The notes under the pieces were generated by a model, which worked only from the letters and a program-made list of their open reading frames with translations, did not search any database and was not told where the DNA came from. Shown here in pieces: positions 1-8,956 of a DNA stretch of 64,000 nucleotides. Each line of letters opens with the position of its first letter. The stretch's first letter is position 1. The stretch spans positions 1 to 64,000 of the forward strand of contig NZ_QKSD01000001.1 in NCBI RefSeq assembly GCF_003234085.1, written 5' to 3'. The DNA is from Curtobacterium sp. MCPF17_052 (GTDB lineage Bacteria > Actinomycetota > Actinomycetes > Actinomycetales > Microbacteriaceae). A program made the translations under genes and the position numbers.

Positions 1-480
1 CCAGCCGTTCACCCCGTTGTTCGAGTAAGTGAACCAGAGGATCGTCGTGGTGCCGTCCGGCAGGAAGCTCAGCGCGTTGAAGGGTTCGCGGTAGCTGGAG
101 CCGGTGATGCCGTTCGAACCGCCGGTGGTGTCGGTGAGCAGGCTCGACCGACCGACCATGCGGATGATCTCGGCACCCGAGATCGTCACGATCGCCAGGT
201 AGTCCCCGCGCAACCGCAGGGTCGGGATGCCGAGGATGATCGCGAAGACGATGGCGATCGCGAGCGCGACGAGCACCGCCAGGCCGAGGGGCAGGCCGTT
301 CGTGATGGAGATCGCGAAGCCGTACGCGCCGAGCAGCAGGAACGCCGCCTGGCCCATGTTGACCAGGCCGGTGAGGCCGAAGTGCACGTTGAGGCCGATC
401 GCGGCGAGGGCGAACGCCGCGGTCGTCGGGGCGAGGGCTTCCTGCGTCAGGGAGCTGAGGAGTTGGAGGATGTAGTCCAT
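1..480 (-). CDS. livM: Branched-chain amino acid ABC transporter permease LivM (partial, cut by window start)
   Basis: The 160 visible codons begin at ATG 480 and run off the left edge, so only the N-terminal part is seen. The protein is hydrophobic, with several membrane segments, and contains a stretch reading LRLRGDYLAIVT followed by EIIRMVGRS, which is characteristic of LivM inner-membrane permeases of the HAAT (LIV-I) family. It would pair with the permease just upstream on the same strand (12-base gap, so one operon) to import branched-chain amino acids or related solutes such as short amides or urea. The substrate cannot be read from the permease. The family assignment is firm; the 3' end is unseen. 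Confidence 0.9.
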   Translation of the reverse strand, partial: MDYILQLLSSLTQEALAPTTAAFALAAIGLNVHFGLTGLVNMGQAAFLLLGAYGFAISITNGLPLGLAVLVALAIAIVFAIILGIPTLRLRGDYLAIVTISGAEIIRMVGRSSLLTDTTGGSNGITGSSYREPFNALSFLPDGTTTILWFTYSNNGVNGW

Positions 481-492
481 GCGGGTGCTCCC

Positions 493-1908
493 TTAACCGA
501 TCCGCTCGGCACGGCCGAAGATGCCCTGCGGCCGGAACAGCAGGATGAGGATGAGGATGACGAGGGCGGTGGCGTACTTGAAGTCACCGGGCAGCACCAG
601 GTTCGTGAGCTCCACGACGATGCCGATGATCATCGAACCGACGAGTGCGCCGTAGGCCGTGCCGAGGCCACCGAGGGTCACGGACGCGAACATCAGGAGC
701 AGGAGCTGCAGACCGGTCTGCCAGTTCACGCCGTTGAGCACCAGGCCGAGCATCACGCCGGAGAGCCCGGCGAGACCGGCGGCGAGCGTCCACACGAAGC
801 GGATCACCCGGTCGACGTCGATGCCGGAGGCCGCGGCGAGCGCCGGGTTGTCCGACACGGCGCGGGTGGCGCGGCCGAAGCGGGTCTTCGCGAGGAACAG
901 CCCCGTGCCGATGAGGACCACGAGCGCGATGCCCATCGCGACGTAGGACTGCACGGTGAGGGTGATGCCGGCGAAGGTCACCGTCTCGGGGTTGCCCTGC
1001 TGGATGCGGACGGTCGAGGCGCCGAAGAAGTACTGGAAGGCGTACTGCGCGGCGATCGAGAGGCCGATCGTCACGATCATGAGCTGGGTGAGGCTGATCC
1101 GGCGCTTGCGGAGCGGCTTCCAGATGCCGGCGTCCTGCAGGTACCCGGAGGCGGCGCAGAGCAGCACCGTGACGATCCCGGCGAGCCAGATGTTCCATCC
1201 GAGCTGGTTCGCGAAGACGTAGGCCAGGAGTCCGCCGAGGGTGACCTGCTCGCCGTGCGAGAAGCTCGACAGTCCGGTCGTGCCGTAGATCAGCGAGAGG
1301 CCGATCGAGGCGAGGGCGATGAGCAGGCCCAGGCGGATGCCGGAGGCGAACTGCTGCCAGAACCGGGCGGCCGTGACGCTGGTGGTGGCGGTGTCGGTCG
1401 TGGCGCCCTCCTGGTCGGAGAGCTGGAAGATCGTGCCGGCGTTGGCGTTCAGGTTCCCCTGGACGGTGCGGGCGGCGTCCTTCGCATCGGTCAGGTACTG
1501 CCCCTTCGGCAGGGAGTCCTGGTCGACCTTGACCGTGTACGACCCCGCTGCCGGGATGCTGACGGACCAGCGTCCGTCGGCGTTCGTGGTCGAGGAGCCG
1601 GTGAACGAGCCGGGTCCGGTGACCGCCACGGCGACGCCATCGGTGGGCTTCCGGTCGGAGTCGAGGATGGTGCCCTGGATGCAGCCGTTCGAGGTGCTGA
1701 CGACGCAGGGCCCGGTGCTCGCGGGTGCACTGCTGGAGCTGGGGCTGCTCGTCGCTGCGTCGGCGACGGGCGTGAGCGCCCAGTCGACCGCGAAGGTGGC
1801 GAGGAAGGCGAGGAAGAGCACGGCGGCGAGGACCAGGCGACGGCGGCCTGGTGCCCCGCGGCGGAGTCGGTGCGCGAGCACTGACCCCGGCGGAGTGATG
1901 GAACCCAC
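493..1908 (-). CDS. livH: Branched-chain amino acid ABC transporter permease LivH with N-terminal carboxypeptidase-regulatory-like domain
   Basis: GTG at 1908 is chosen as start because GAGAGG lies about 8 bases upstream; the frame is open further upstream to 1986 but without a good ribosome site. The 471-residue product has a basic N-terminus and one hydrophobic segment (about 24-42), a predicted extracytoplasmic beta-sandwich (about 68-140, with the NADGRWSVSIPAAGSYTVKV pattern of carboxypeptidase regulatory-like domains), then a complete LivH permease (about 185-471, with GLSLIYGTTGLSSFSHGE). LivH alone is near 290 residues, so roughly 180 residues are extra. Such fusions are known in actinobacterial LivH proteins; what the extra domain binds is not known. 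It forms an operon with livM. The solute-binding lipoprotein at 5860-7197 may serve the same transporter. Confidence 0.9.
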   Translation of the reverse strand: MGSITPPGSVLAHRLRRGAPGRRRLVLAAVLFLAFLATFAVDWALTPVADAATSSPSSSSAPASTGPCVVSTSNGCIQGTILDSDRKPTDGVAVAVTGPGSFTGSSTTNADGRWSVSIPAAGSYTVKVDQDSLPKGQYLTDAKDAARTVQGNLNANAGTIFQLSDQEGATTDTATTSVTAARFWQQFASGIRLGLLIALASIGLSLIYGTTGLSSFSHGEQVTLGGLLAYVFANQLGWNIWLAGIVTVLLCAASGYLQDAGIWKPLRKRRISLTQLMIVTIGLSIAAQYAFQYFFGASTVRIQQGNPETVTFAGITLTVQSYVAMGIALVVLIGTGLFLAKTRFGRATRAVSDNPALAAASGIDVDRVIRFVWTLAAGLAGLSGVMLGLVLNGVNWQTGLQLLLLMFASVTLGGLGTAYGALVGSMIIGIVVELTNLVLPGDFKYATALVILILILLFRPQGIFGRAERIG

Positions 1909-1944
1909 GGATGAGCCTCTCGTTCGGATAGTCGAGGACCCTAG

Positions 1945-3684
<1,740 letters not shown>

Positions 3685-3690
3685 CCCTTC

Positions 3691-3762
3691 CGCAAAACGC
3701 AACGTGGGCGGCGCTCCGCAGCGGCATTCCGCTGCGAAGTGCCGCCCACGTTGCGTTTCGCG
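3691..3762. repeat. 72-bp palindromic repeat, copy A
   Basis: 22-base arms (3691-3712 and 3741-3762) surround a 28-base centre that holds a smaller stem (GCAGCGG/CCGCTGC). The outer part reads CGCAAAACGCAAC and the inner arm ends GGCGGC. The same arm length, centre length and shared outer and inner blocks recur at 4716-4787, so this is a dispersed element rather than only a guaB terminator, although it could also serve as one. Confidence 0.8.
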
Positions 3763-3827
3763 AGAGGACTTTCCACAGATCGAAGCGACGAGGCTCCCTG
3801 CGCCGGTAGCGCTCGCACAGTGGGGTG

Positions 3828-4697
3828 ATGGACGAACCCCCACGACTGCTCCTGCTCCGCTCCAACGACAGCGAGTCGCAACACCGCATCCGGCGCGGCG
3901 AACTCGTCCGCGTCACGCACGGCGCCGCCGTCGACGCGACCGCTTGGGAGCGCGCGTCCGTCCGGGAACGCCAACGACTGGTCCTGGAGGCCGTGGTCAC
4001 CACCGTGGGCGAGTGGCGTGTGCTGTCCCACCGCTCCGCCGGCCTGCTCTGGGGCCTGCCCGACGTCGACCGGCCCGACCCACGGGTGCACGTGACCGAT
4101 CCCCTCATCGGCACGACCCACTCCGGGCGCCGAGTCGTCCGACATGCAGCGCCCCTCGAGTCCGCTGCCGTGTCGACCGTCGACGGACACCGCGTCACGT
4201 CACTCCTCCGTACCGTCGTCGACCTGGCACGCAGCACGTCGTACGAGAACGTCGTCGCGGTGCTCGACCACGTCCTACACGAGCGCCTGCTCGACATCGA
4301 CACCCTGCACCGCGCCTTCGCCGACTGGCCCACGCCTCGGGGCATCACGCGGGCACGTCGAGCACTCCGGTTCGCCGATCCGCTGGCCGAGTCCCCGGGT
4401 GAGTCCGTGAGCCGCGTCCGCCTCGACGAGGACGGCTTCGCACCGCCGGTCCTGCAGCAGTCCTTCGGGCGGTTCCGGGTCGACTTCTGGTGGCCGCGGT
4501 ACGGCGTCGTCGGGGAGTTCGACGGGATGACGAAGTACGACGAGCCCGGGGCTGTGCGGGACGAGAAGGCCCGGCAGTCGGCGCTGCTCCTCCGGCACGA
4601 TGTCCGGACGGTCGTCCGGTGGGGGTGGGTGGAGGTCCGCACCCCGGGTCGCTTGCAGGCGTTGCTGCGGGGTGCGGGCCTCCCGACCGGTCCGTGA
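3828..4697 (+). CDS. AbiEi-like / DUF559-type endonuclease-fold protein of unknown role
   Basis: A 289-residue cytoplasmic protein starting at ATG 3828; GTG 3825 in the same frame is an alternative. The first half resembles the winged-helix region of AbiEi-type antitoxin-like proteins (RRGELVRVTHGA near the N-terminus, then LSHRSAGLLWGLP and TSLLRTVVDLAR). The C-terminal 90 residues resemble DUF559/Vsr-like restriction-endonuclease folds: VDFWW, then a Glu-Phe-Asp cluster in VGEFDGMTKY, then RDEKARQ and VVRWGW. This fits a PD-(D/E)XK-type metal site, but the assignment is by eye. No toxin partner is adjacent. The gene is single and bracketed by two copies of the same palindrome. Proteins of this layout are frequent in actinobacteria and mostly uncharacterised. 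Confidence 0.7.
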   Translation: MDEPPRLLLLRSNDSESQHRIRRGELVRVTHGAAVDATAWERASVRERQRLVLEAVVTTVGEWRVLSHRSAGLLWGLPDVDRPDPRVHVTDPLIGTTHSGRRVVRHAAPLESAAVSTVDGHRVTSLLRTVVDLARSTSYENVVAVLDHVLHERLLDIDTLHRAFADWPTPRGITRARRALRFADPLAESPGESVSRVRLDEDGFAPPVLQQSFGRFRVDFWWPRYGVVGEFDGMTKYDEPGAVRDEKARQSALLLRHDVRTVVRWGWVEVRTPGRLQALLRGAGLPTGP

Positions 4698-4715
4698 GCG
4701 CGACCCGGCCCGGCC

Positions 4716-4787
4716 CGCAAAACGCAACCCCGGCGGCGAGGCGCCGCGGTACTGCGCTGCGAGAAGCCGCCGAGGTTGCGTTTTGCG
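4716..4787. repeat. 72-bp palindromic repeat, copy B
   Basis: 22-base arms at 4716-4737 and 4766-4787 around a 28-base centre, the same dimensions as copy A. Copies share the outer CGCAAAACGCAAC and the inner GGCGGC; the bases between them and in the centre differ. It lies between the endonuclease-like gene (+) and the SDR gene (-), so it could also act as a bidirectional terminator for these convergent genes. Confidence 0.8.
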
Positions 4788-4792
4788 AGGAC

Positions 4793-5611
4793 CTACGCGC
4801 TGCGCCAGTCGTTCGACGTGATGTGACTGCCGCCGTGGGGGCCCATCTGCAGCATGCCGCCGTCGACGGGCAGCGAGACGCCGGTGATGTAGGACGACGC
4901 GGGCGAGGCCAGGAACGCCACCGCGGCCGCGATCTCCCACGCGTTGCCCGGACGACCGAGCGGCACTCCGGGACGGGAGATCGTGTGCGGGTCCTCGTCC
5001 TCGGCGCCGGTCATCCGCGTCGCGATCTCGCCCGGAGCGACGGCGTTCGCGGTGATCCCGTGCTCGGCGAGCTCGATCGCGATCGTCTTGAGCAGTCCGC
5101 CGAGCCCGTGCTTGGCGGCGTCGTACGCACTCGAGCCGTAGCGGGGCTGGTGCTCGTGGACGCTCGTGATGCCGATGATCCGGCCGCCGGTGCCCTGCGC
5201 GACCATGCGCCGAGCGGCAGCCTGGATCGTGACGAACGCGCCGTCCAGGTCGGTGGACACGGTGTGCCGCCACTGGTCGAGCGTCATGTCGAGGAACGGT
5301 GCGTTGTCGCCCGTGCCGGCGTCGGCGACGATGACGTCCACCCCGCCGAGCTGCTCCGCGAGCCGCTCGATCACCGCGCCGGCGCCGGCGAGGTCGGTGA
5401 CGTCGATCTGCTCGACGAACGCCTGACGGCCCTCGGCGCGGATCTCCTCCGCGGTCTCCTGGGCGCGGTCGGGCTCGGACAGGTACGTGATGCCGACGTC
5501 CATCCCGGCAGCCGCGAGGGCGACGGCGGTGGCGCGTCCGATCCCGGATTCGGCACCGGTGACGATGGCCCGGGAGGGCCGGAACTGGGTGGTCGAAGAT
5601 GGCTCGCTCAT
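4793..5611 (-). CDS. Short-chain dehydrogenase/reductase (SDR)
   Basis: A 272-residue classical SDR. The Rossmann nucleotide-binding motif TGAESGIG lies near residue 18, the catalytic Ser appears in ITSVHEHQ, and the Tyr-x-x-x-Lys pair is in AYDAAKHG. The C-terminal stretch SSYITGVSLPVDGGML is typical of sugar or polyol dehydrogenases of this superfamily. It would oxidise or reduce an alcohol/carbonyl with NAD(P)(H); the substrate is not determinable. It is a single gene, divergent from the downstream lipoprotein gene and convergent with the endonuclease-like gene. Confidence 0.9.
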   Translation of the reverse strand: MSEPSSTTQFRPSRAIVTGAESGIGRATAVALAAAGMDVGITYLSEPDRAQETAEEIRAEGRQAFVEQIDVTDLAGAGAVIERLAEQLGGVDVIVADAGTGDNAPFLDMTLDQWRHTVSTDLDGAFVTIQAAARRMVAQGTGGRIIGITSVHEHQPRYGSSAYDAAKHGLGGLLKTIAIELAEHGITANAVAPGEIATRMTGAEDEDPHTISRPGVPLGRPGNAWEIAAAVAFLASPASSYITGVSLPVDGGMLQMGPHGGSHITSNDWRSA

Positions 5612-5859
5612 GCCTCGGGAACGTACGCCGGGCCTCCCTGACGGCCGTCCGGAACCGCGGAGACCGTCCAGACGGACTCCTCATCAGGGGTTCCGGTGAG
5701 GCTGTTCAGAAGAGTCACGGCTCTGTAACGAAACATCCAGGTGTGTACTTCCGTCACACGGGCGAAACACATCGACCCTAGTTTTCTCCACATCCCACGC
5801 GGAGACGCCGCGCTCGACCCGATGCGGTAGGGCCTCCGCGCAGAGAAAGGGTTCCACGG

Positions 5860-7197
5860 ATGATCAGAACCACCCGCGCCACCACGGCGCTGGCACTGGC
5901 GGGAGCTGCAGCGGTGCTCCTCGCCGCCTGTTCCACCTCGAGCAACGCCGGTGGCGGCTCCTCCGAGTCGGCTTCGGCCGGCGGCGCGAAGAAGGACCCG
6001 GCCGCGAGCTGCCAGGCCCCCTCGTCGCCCAGCACCGACGCCCTGAAGATCGGCACGATCCTGCCGCTGACCGGATCGCTCGCCTACCTGAACCCGCCGG
6101 CCGAGTCCGGCGTCGGCCTCGCGGTCGAGGACATCAACTCCGGCGGCGGCGTGCTCGACAAGGACGTCACGATCGACCCTGCCACCGACTCCGGTGACAG
6201 CAACGACATGACCGTGTCGAGCTCGGCCGCGACGAAGCTCGTCAACGCCAAGGTCCCGGTCGTCATCGGTGCCGAGTCCTCGTCCGTCACGCTCAACGTG
6301 ATCGACCAGCTCACCAGCAACTGCATCGTCCAGGTCTCGCCGGCCAACACCGCGACCGACCTGTCCGGGTACTCCTCGCACTACTACCGCACCGCTCCGC
6401 CGGACTCGGTTCAGGGTTCCGCACTCGGACAGCTCGTCACGGGTGACGGCAACGCCAAGGTCGCGTTCCTCGTCTTCAACGACACGTACGGCACCGGCCT
6501 CCGCAACTCCGTCCAGGAAGCCGTCGAGGCCGCTGGCGGCCAGGTCGTCTACGGCGCCAAGGGCAAGGGCCAGGAGTTCCCGCCCGGACAGACCACGTTC
6601 TCGTCCGAGGTGACCGCGGCACTCGCCGCGAAGCCCGACGCGATCGTCGTGCTCGCCTTCGACGAGACGAAGTCGATCATCCCCGAGCTCGTCTCGCAGG
6701 GGAACAAGGCGAAGATCTACATGTCCGACGGCAACACCGCGGACTACTCGAAGGACTTCGACAAGGGCACCCTCGACGGCGCCCAGGGCACCATCCCCGG
6801 TGCCAGCCCGAAGGACGAGCTGAAGCAGCGTCTGGTGGAGTTCTACAAGAAGTCCTCCGGCAAGGACCTCGCCGACTTCTCGTACGCGGCTGAGTCCTAC
6901 GACGCCACCACCATCGCCGCCCTCGCCGCGGTGAAGGGCAAGGGCACCGACTCCGGCACCATCCAGGCCAACATGGCTGCGGTGTCCGGCGCCGACGGTG
7001 GCACCGAGTGCGCGACGTTCAAGGAGTGCAAGGCCCTGCTGGACGACGGCAAGGACATCCACTACACCGGTCCGTCCGGCATCGGCCCGTTCGACAAGAA
7101 GAACGACCCGTCGAGCGCCTACATCGGCATCTACAAGTTCGACTCGGACAACAAGCCGGTCTACCAGAGCGCCATCCAGGGCTCGGTCTCGAAGTAA
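5860..7197 (+). CDS. ABC transporter substrate-binding lipoprotein, LivJ/LivK family
   Basis: A 445-residue protein with a lipoprotein signal: hydrophobic core then LLAAC with the lipidated Cys at position 24, followed by a Ser/Gly-rich linker. The body is a type I periplasmic-binding fold (opening KIGTILPLTGSLAYLNPP, later FNDTYGTG and AAESYDATTIAALA) as in LivJ/LivK and related amide or amino acid binders. It is anchored outside the membrane and hands solute to a LivHM-type permease. It is separated by 4 kb from the livH-livM pair; whether they work together is inferred. It is monocistronic, with a strong terminator directly downstream. Confidence 0.93.
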   Translation: MIRTTRATTALALAGAAAVLLAACSTSSNAGGGSSESASAGGAKKDPAASCQAPSSPSTDALKIGTILPLTGSLAYLNPPAESGVGLAVEDINSGGGVLDKDVTIDPATDSGDSNDMTVSSSAATKLVNAKVPVVIGAESSSVTLNVIDQLTSNCIVQVSPANTATDLSGYSSHYYRTAPPDSVQGSALGQLVTGDGNAKVAFLVFNDTYGTGLRNSVQEAVEAAGGQVVYGAKGKGQEFPPGQTTFSSEVTAALAAKPDAIVVLAFDETKSIIPELVSQGNKAKIYMSDGNTADYSKDFDKGTLDGAQGTIPGASPKDELKQRLVEFYKKSSGKDLADFSYAAESYDATTIAALAAVKGKGTDSGTIQANMAAVSGADGGTECATFKECKALLDDGKDIHYTGPSGIGPFDKKNDPSSAYIGIYKFDSDNKPVYQSAIQGSVSK

Positions 7198-7213
7198 CCG
7201 CACCAGCACCACG

Positions 7214-7247
7214 ACGGCCCCCGGGAGCAGCAGCTCCCGGGGGCCGT
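7214..7247 (+). terminator. Terminator after the LivK-type gene
   Basis: A perfect 15-bp stem (7214-7228 with 7233-7247, ACGGCCCCCGGGAGC and its complement) with a 4-base AGCA loop starts 16 bases after the stop codon. Confidence 0.85.
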
Positions 7248-7427
7248 TCGCGTGCGCCGGGTGGTCCCCGCGTGCGCGCGAGACGGGGGCGTCACCAGAG
7301 GACCCCGCGATGCCACCGAGACACCGCCGGACTCCGCGGCGTTCGACAGCGGTCGCGGCGTCTCGCGCAGTCGGGGGCGTCCCGGGCAGACGGCGGACTG
7401 GAGGACCGGCGAGACCCGGTGGACGGC

Positions 7428-8390
7428 CTACGCCCCGGCGTCCACCACCTCCGGCGCCGCCGTCCGTCGCGCACGTCGGGCCGCCGTGAACGAGTCCACC
7501 GTGAGCACCACCAGCGCGACCCACACGATCGCGAAGCCGACCCAGCGCGAGCCCGACATCGCCTCGTGCTGGATCGTCACCCCGACCACGAGCTGCATCA
7601 CCGGCGTCAGGTACTGCGTCAGCCCGAGCGTGGAGAGCGTCAGCCGCCGAGCGGACGACGCGAAGAGCAGGAGCGGGACGGCCGTCGCCGGTCCCGCGCC
7701 GATCATGATGAGCGTGTGCAGCCAGCCCTCGCCGCCGAGGGTCACGCCGCCGGCCAGACCCGTGGTGCCGAGGACGACGAGCGCCCCCACCGCGAGCGGC
7801 GTCAGCCACATCGTCTCGATCGTCAGTCCGCTGAGCGCGTCGACCGTGCCACCGACCCGCTTCTTCACGAGCCCGTACAGCCCGAACGAGAAGGCCAGGG
7901 TGAGCGAGATCCACGGGACCTGCCCGTAGCCGACCGCGATCACGACGACCGCCACCACGCTGATCCCGACCGCTGCCCACTGCGCCGGCCGGAGTCGCTC
8001 GCGGAGCAGGACGACACCGAGCGCGATCGTCACGAGCGGGTTGATGAAGTACCCGAGCGCAGCTTCGACGGTGTGCCCGGTCGTCGTCGCCGCGACGTAC
8101 ACGGTCCAGTTCACCAGGATCAGGACGGCGGCGAGTGCCAGGACGGCCATCACGCGGCGGTCGGCGAGCAACGCCCGGGTGCGGAGCCACGTCCGCGTCA
8201 CGGCGATCGCGATCGCACAGAACCCGAGGCCGAAGACGATGCGCCAGGCGACGATCTCGAACGGCCCGGCCGGAGCCATCGCGGCGAACAGGAGCGGCAT
8301 CAGCCCCCAGAGACCGTAGGCGATGACGGCCTGCACCACGCCGACGGACGCCTCGCTGCGCGCGGGGCGCCTGGGACTCGGTTCACTCAC
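7428..8390 (-). CDS. rarD: RarD-type EamA permease
   Basis: A 320-residue membrane protein with about ten hydrophobic segments in two repeated halves, the DMT/EamA fold. The RarD subgroup is suggested by GYFINPL around residue 120, the following LRERLRPAQW, and TLGLTQYLTPVMQL in the second half. RarD proteins were named for chloramphenicol sensitivity, but physiological substrates are not established. It starts at GTG 8390. It lies downstream of groES on the same strand but is separated by a hairpin, so it is probably a separate unit. Confidence 0.88.
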   Translation of the reverse strand: MSEPSPRRPARSEASVGVVQAVIAYGLWGLMPLLFAAMAPAGPFEIVAWRIVFGLGFCAIAIAVTRTWLRTRALLADRRVMAVLALAAVLILVNWTVYVAATTTGHTVEAALGYFINPLVTIALGVVLLRERLRPAQWAAVGISVVAVVVIAVGYGQVPWISLTLAFSFGLYGLVKKRVGGTVDALSGLTIETMWLTPLAVGALVVLGTTGLAGGVTLGGEGWLHTLIMIGAGPATAVPLLLFASSARRLTLSTLGLTQYLTPVMQLVVGVTIQHEAMSGSRWVGFAIVWVALVVLTVDSFTAARRARRTAAPEVVDAGA

Positions 8391-8450
8391 GGAACCATCC
8401 TAGGAAGGCGAGCCGACGTCGGGTGCTGGTGTCGGGCCTCCCGGCGGACG

Positions 8451-8489
8451 ACGGAACGCCCCGCCGGCCAGGCCGACGGGGCGTTCCGT
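8451..8489 (-). terminator. Terminator after groES
   Basis: 13-bp perfect stem (8451-8463 with 8477-8489, ACGGAACGCCCCG and its complement) with a 13-base loop, 11 bases past the groES stop on the minus strand. Confidence 0.75.
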
Positions 8490-8499
8490 GGAGCGGGTG

Positions 8500-8796
8500 T
8501 CAGTGCTCGATGACCGCGAGGACGTCGCGGGCGGAGAGGACCAGCAGGTCCTCGCCCGAGTACTTGACCTCGGTGCCGCCGTACTTCGAGTAGATGACCT
8601 TGTCGCCGACGGCGACGTCGAGCGGCACGCGGTTGCCGTTGTCGTCGATGCGACCGGGGCCCACGGCGACGACCTCGCCCTCCTGGGGCTTCTCCTTCGC
8701 GGTGTCCGGGATGACCAGACCGGACGCGGTGGTCTGCTCCGCCTCCACCTGACGGATGACGATGCGATCTTCGAGCGGCTTGATGCTGACGGCCAC
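8500..8796 (-). CDS. groES: Co-chaperonin GroES
   Basis: A 98-residue cap of the GroEL folding chamber. GTG 8796 is chosen because AAGAGG sits just upstream and the length then equals the usual 97-100 residues; longer upstream frames have no family similarity. It opens [14 protein letters not shown] and has the mobile loop region around [20 protein letters not shown]. No groEL follows; the transcript ends in a terminator and the next gene is rarD, as in other actinobacteria whose groEL genes lie elsewhere. It is controlled by two CIRCE operators upstream. Confidence 0.98.
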   Translation of the reverse strand: MAVSIKPLEDRIVIRQVEAEQTTASGLVIPDTAKEKPQEGEVVAVGPGRIDDNGNRVPLDVAVGDKVIYSKYGGTEVKYSGEDLLVLSARDVLAVIEH

Positions 8797-8844
8797 GGTG
8801 ACCTCTTCTTTCTCGGTACGTGTTCGGTACTGACGAAAACCGGG

Positions 8845-8871
8845 TTGGCACTTCCCTCGGGAGAGTGCCAA
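8845..8871 (-). promoter_or_regulatory. CIRCE operator 1 (HrcA site), in the groES leader
   Basis: TTGGCACTT (8845-8853), 9-base spacer, GAGTGCCAA (8863-8871). This matches the CIRCE layout TTAGCACTC-N9-GAGTGCTAA with 9-base arms and spacer. It lies just downstream of the predicted -10 box, so HrcA binding would block transcription of groES until heat shock. Confidence 0.88.
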
Positions 8872-8876
8872 CCCCA

Positions 8877-8905
8877 ACTGTAGGACGTCACTGGCACTCG
8901 GTCAA
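8877..8905 (-). promoter_or_regulatory. groES promoter overlapping CIRCE 2
   Basis: On the minus strand TTGACC (8900-8905), a 17-base spacer and TACAGT (8877-8882) fit a vegetative sigma-70-type promoter. The -35 box lies within the spacer of CIRCE 2. Confidence 0.7.
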
Positions 8906-8917
8906 TCCGAGTGCCAG
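8891..8917 (-). promoter_or_regulatory. CIRCE operator 2 (HrcA site), over the -35 region
   Basis: CTGGCACTC (8891-8899), 9-base spacer, GAGTGCCAG (8909-8917), perfectly symmetric arms. Together with CIRCE 1 it brackets the promoter. Confidence 0.88.
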
Positions 8918-8956
8918 TGCACCACGGTCGCGTCCGCCGCCTGGGAGGATCGGGGC

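Noticed and set aside
5612..5859. Promoter boxes between the SDR and LivK-type genes
   Set aside because: No convincing -35/-10 pair could be fixed on either strand.
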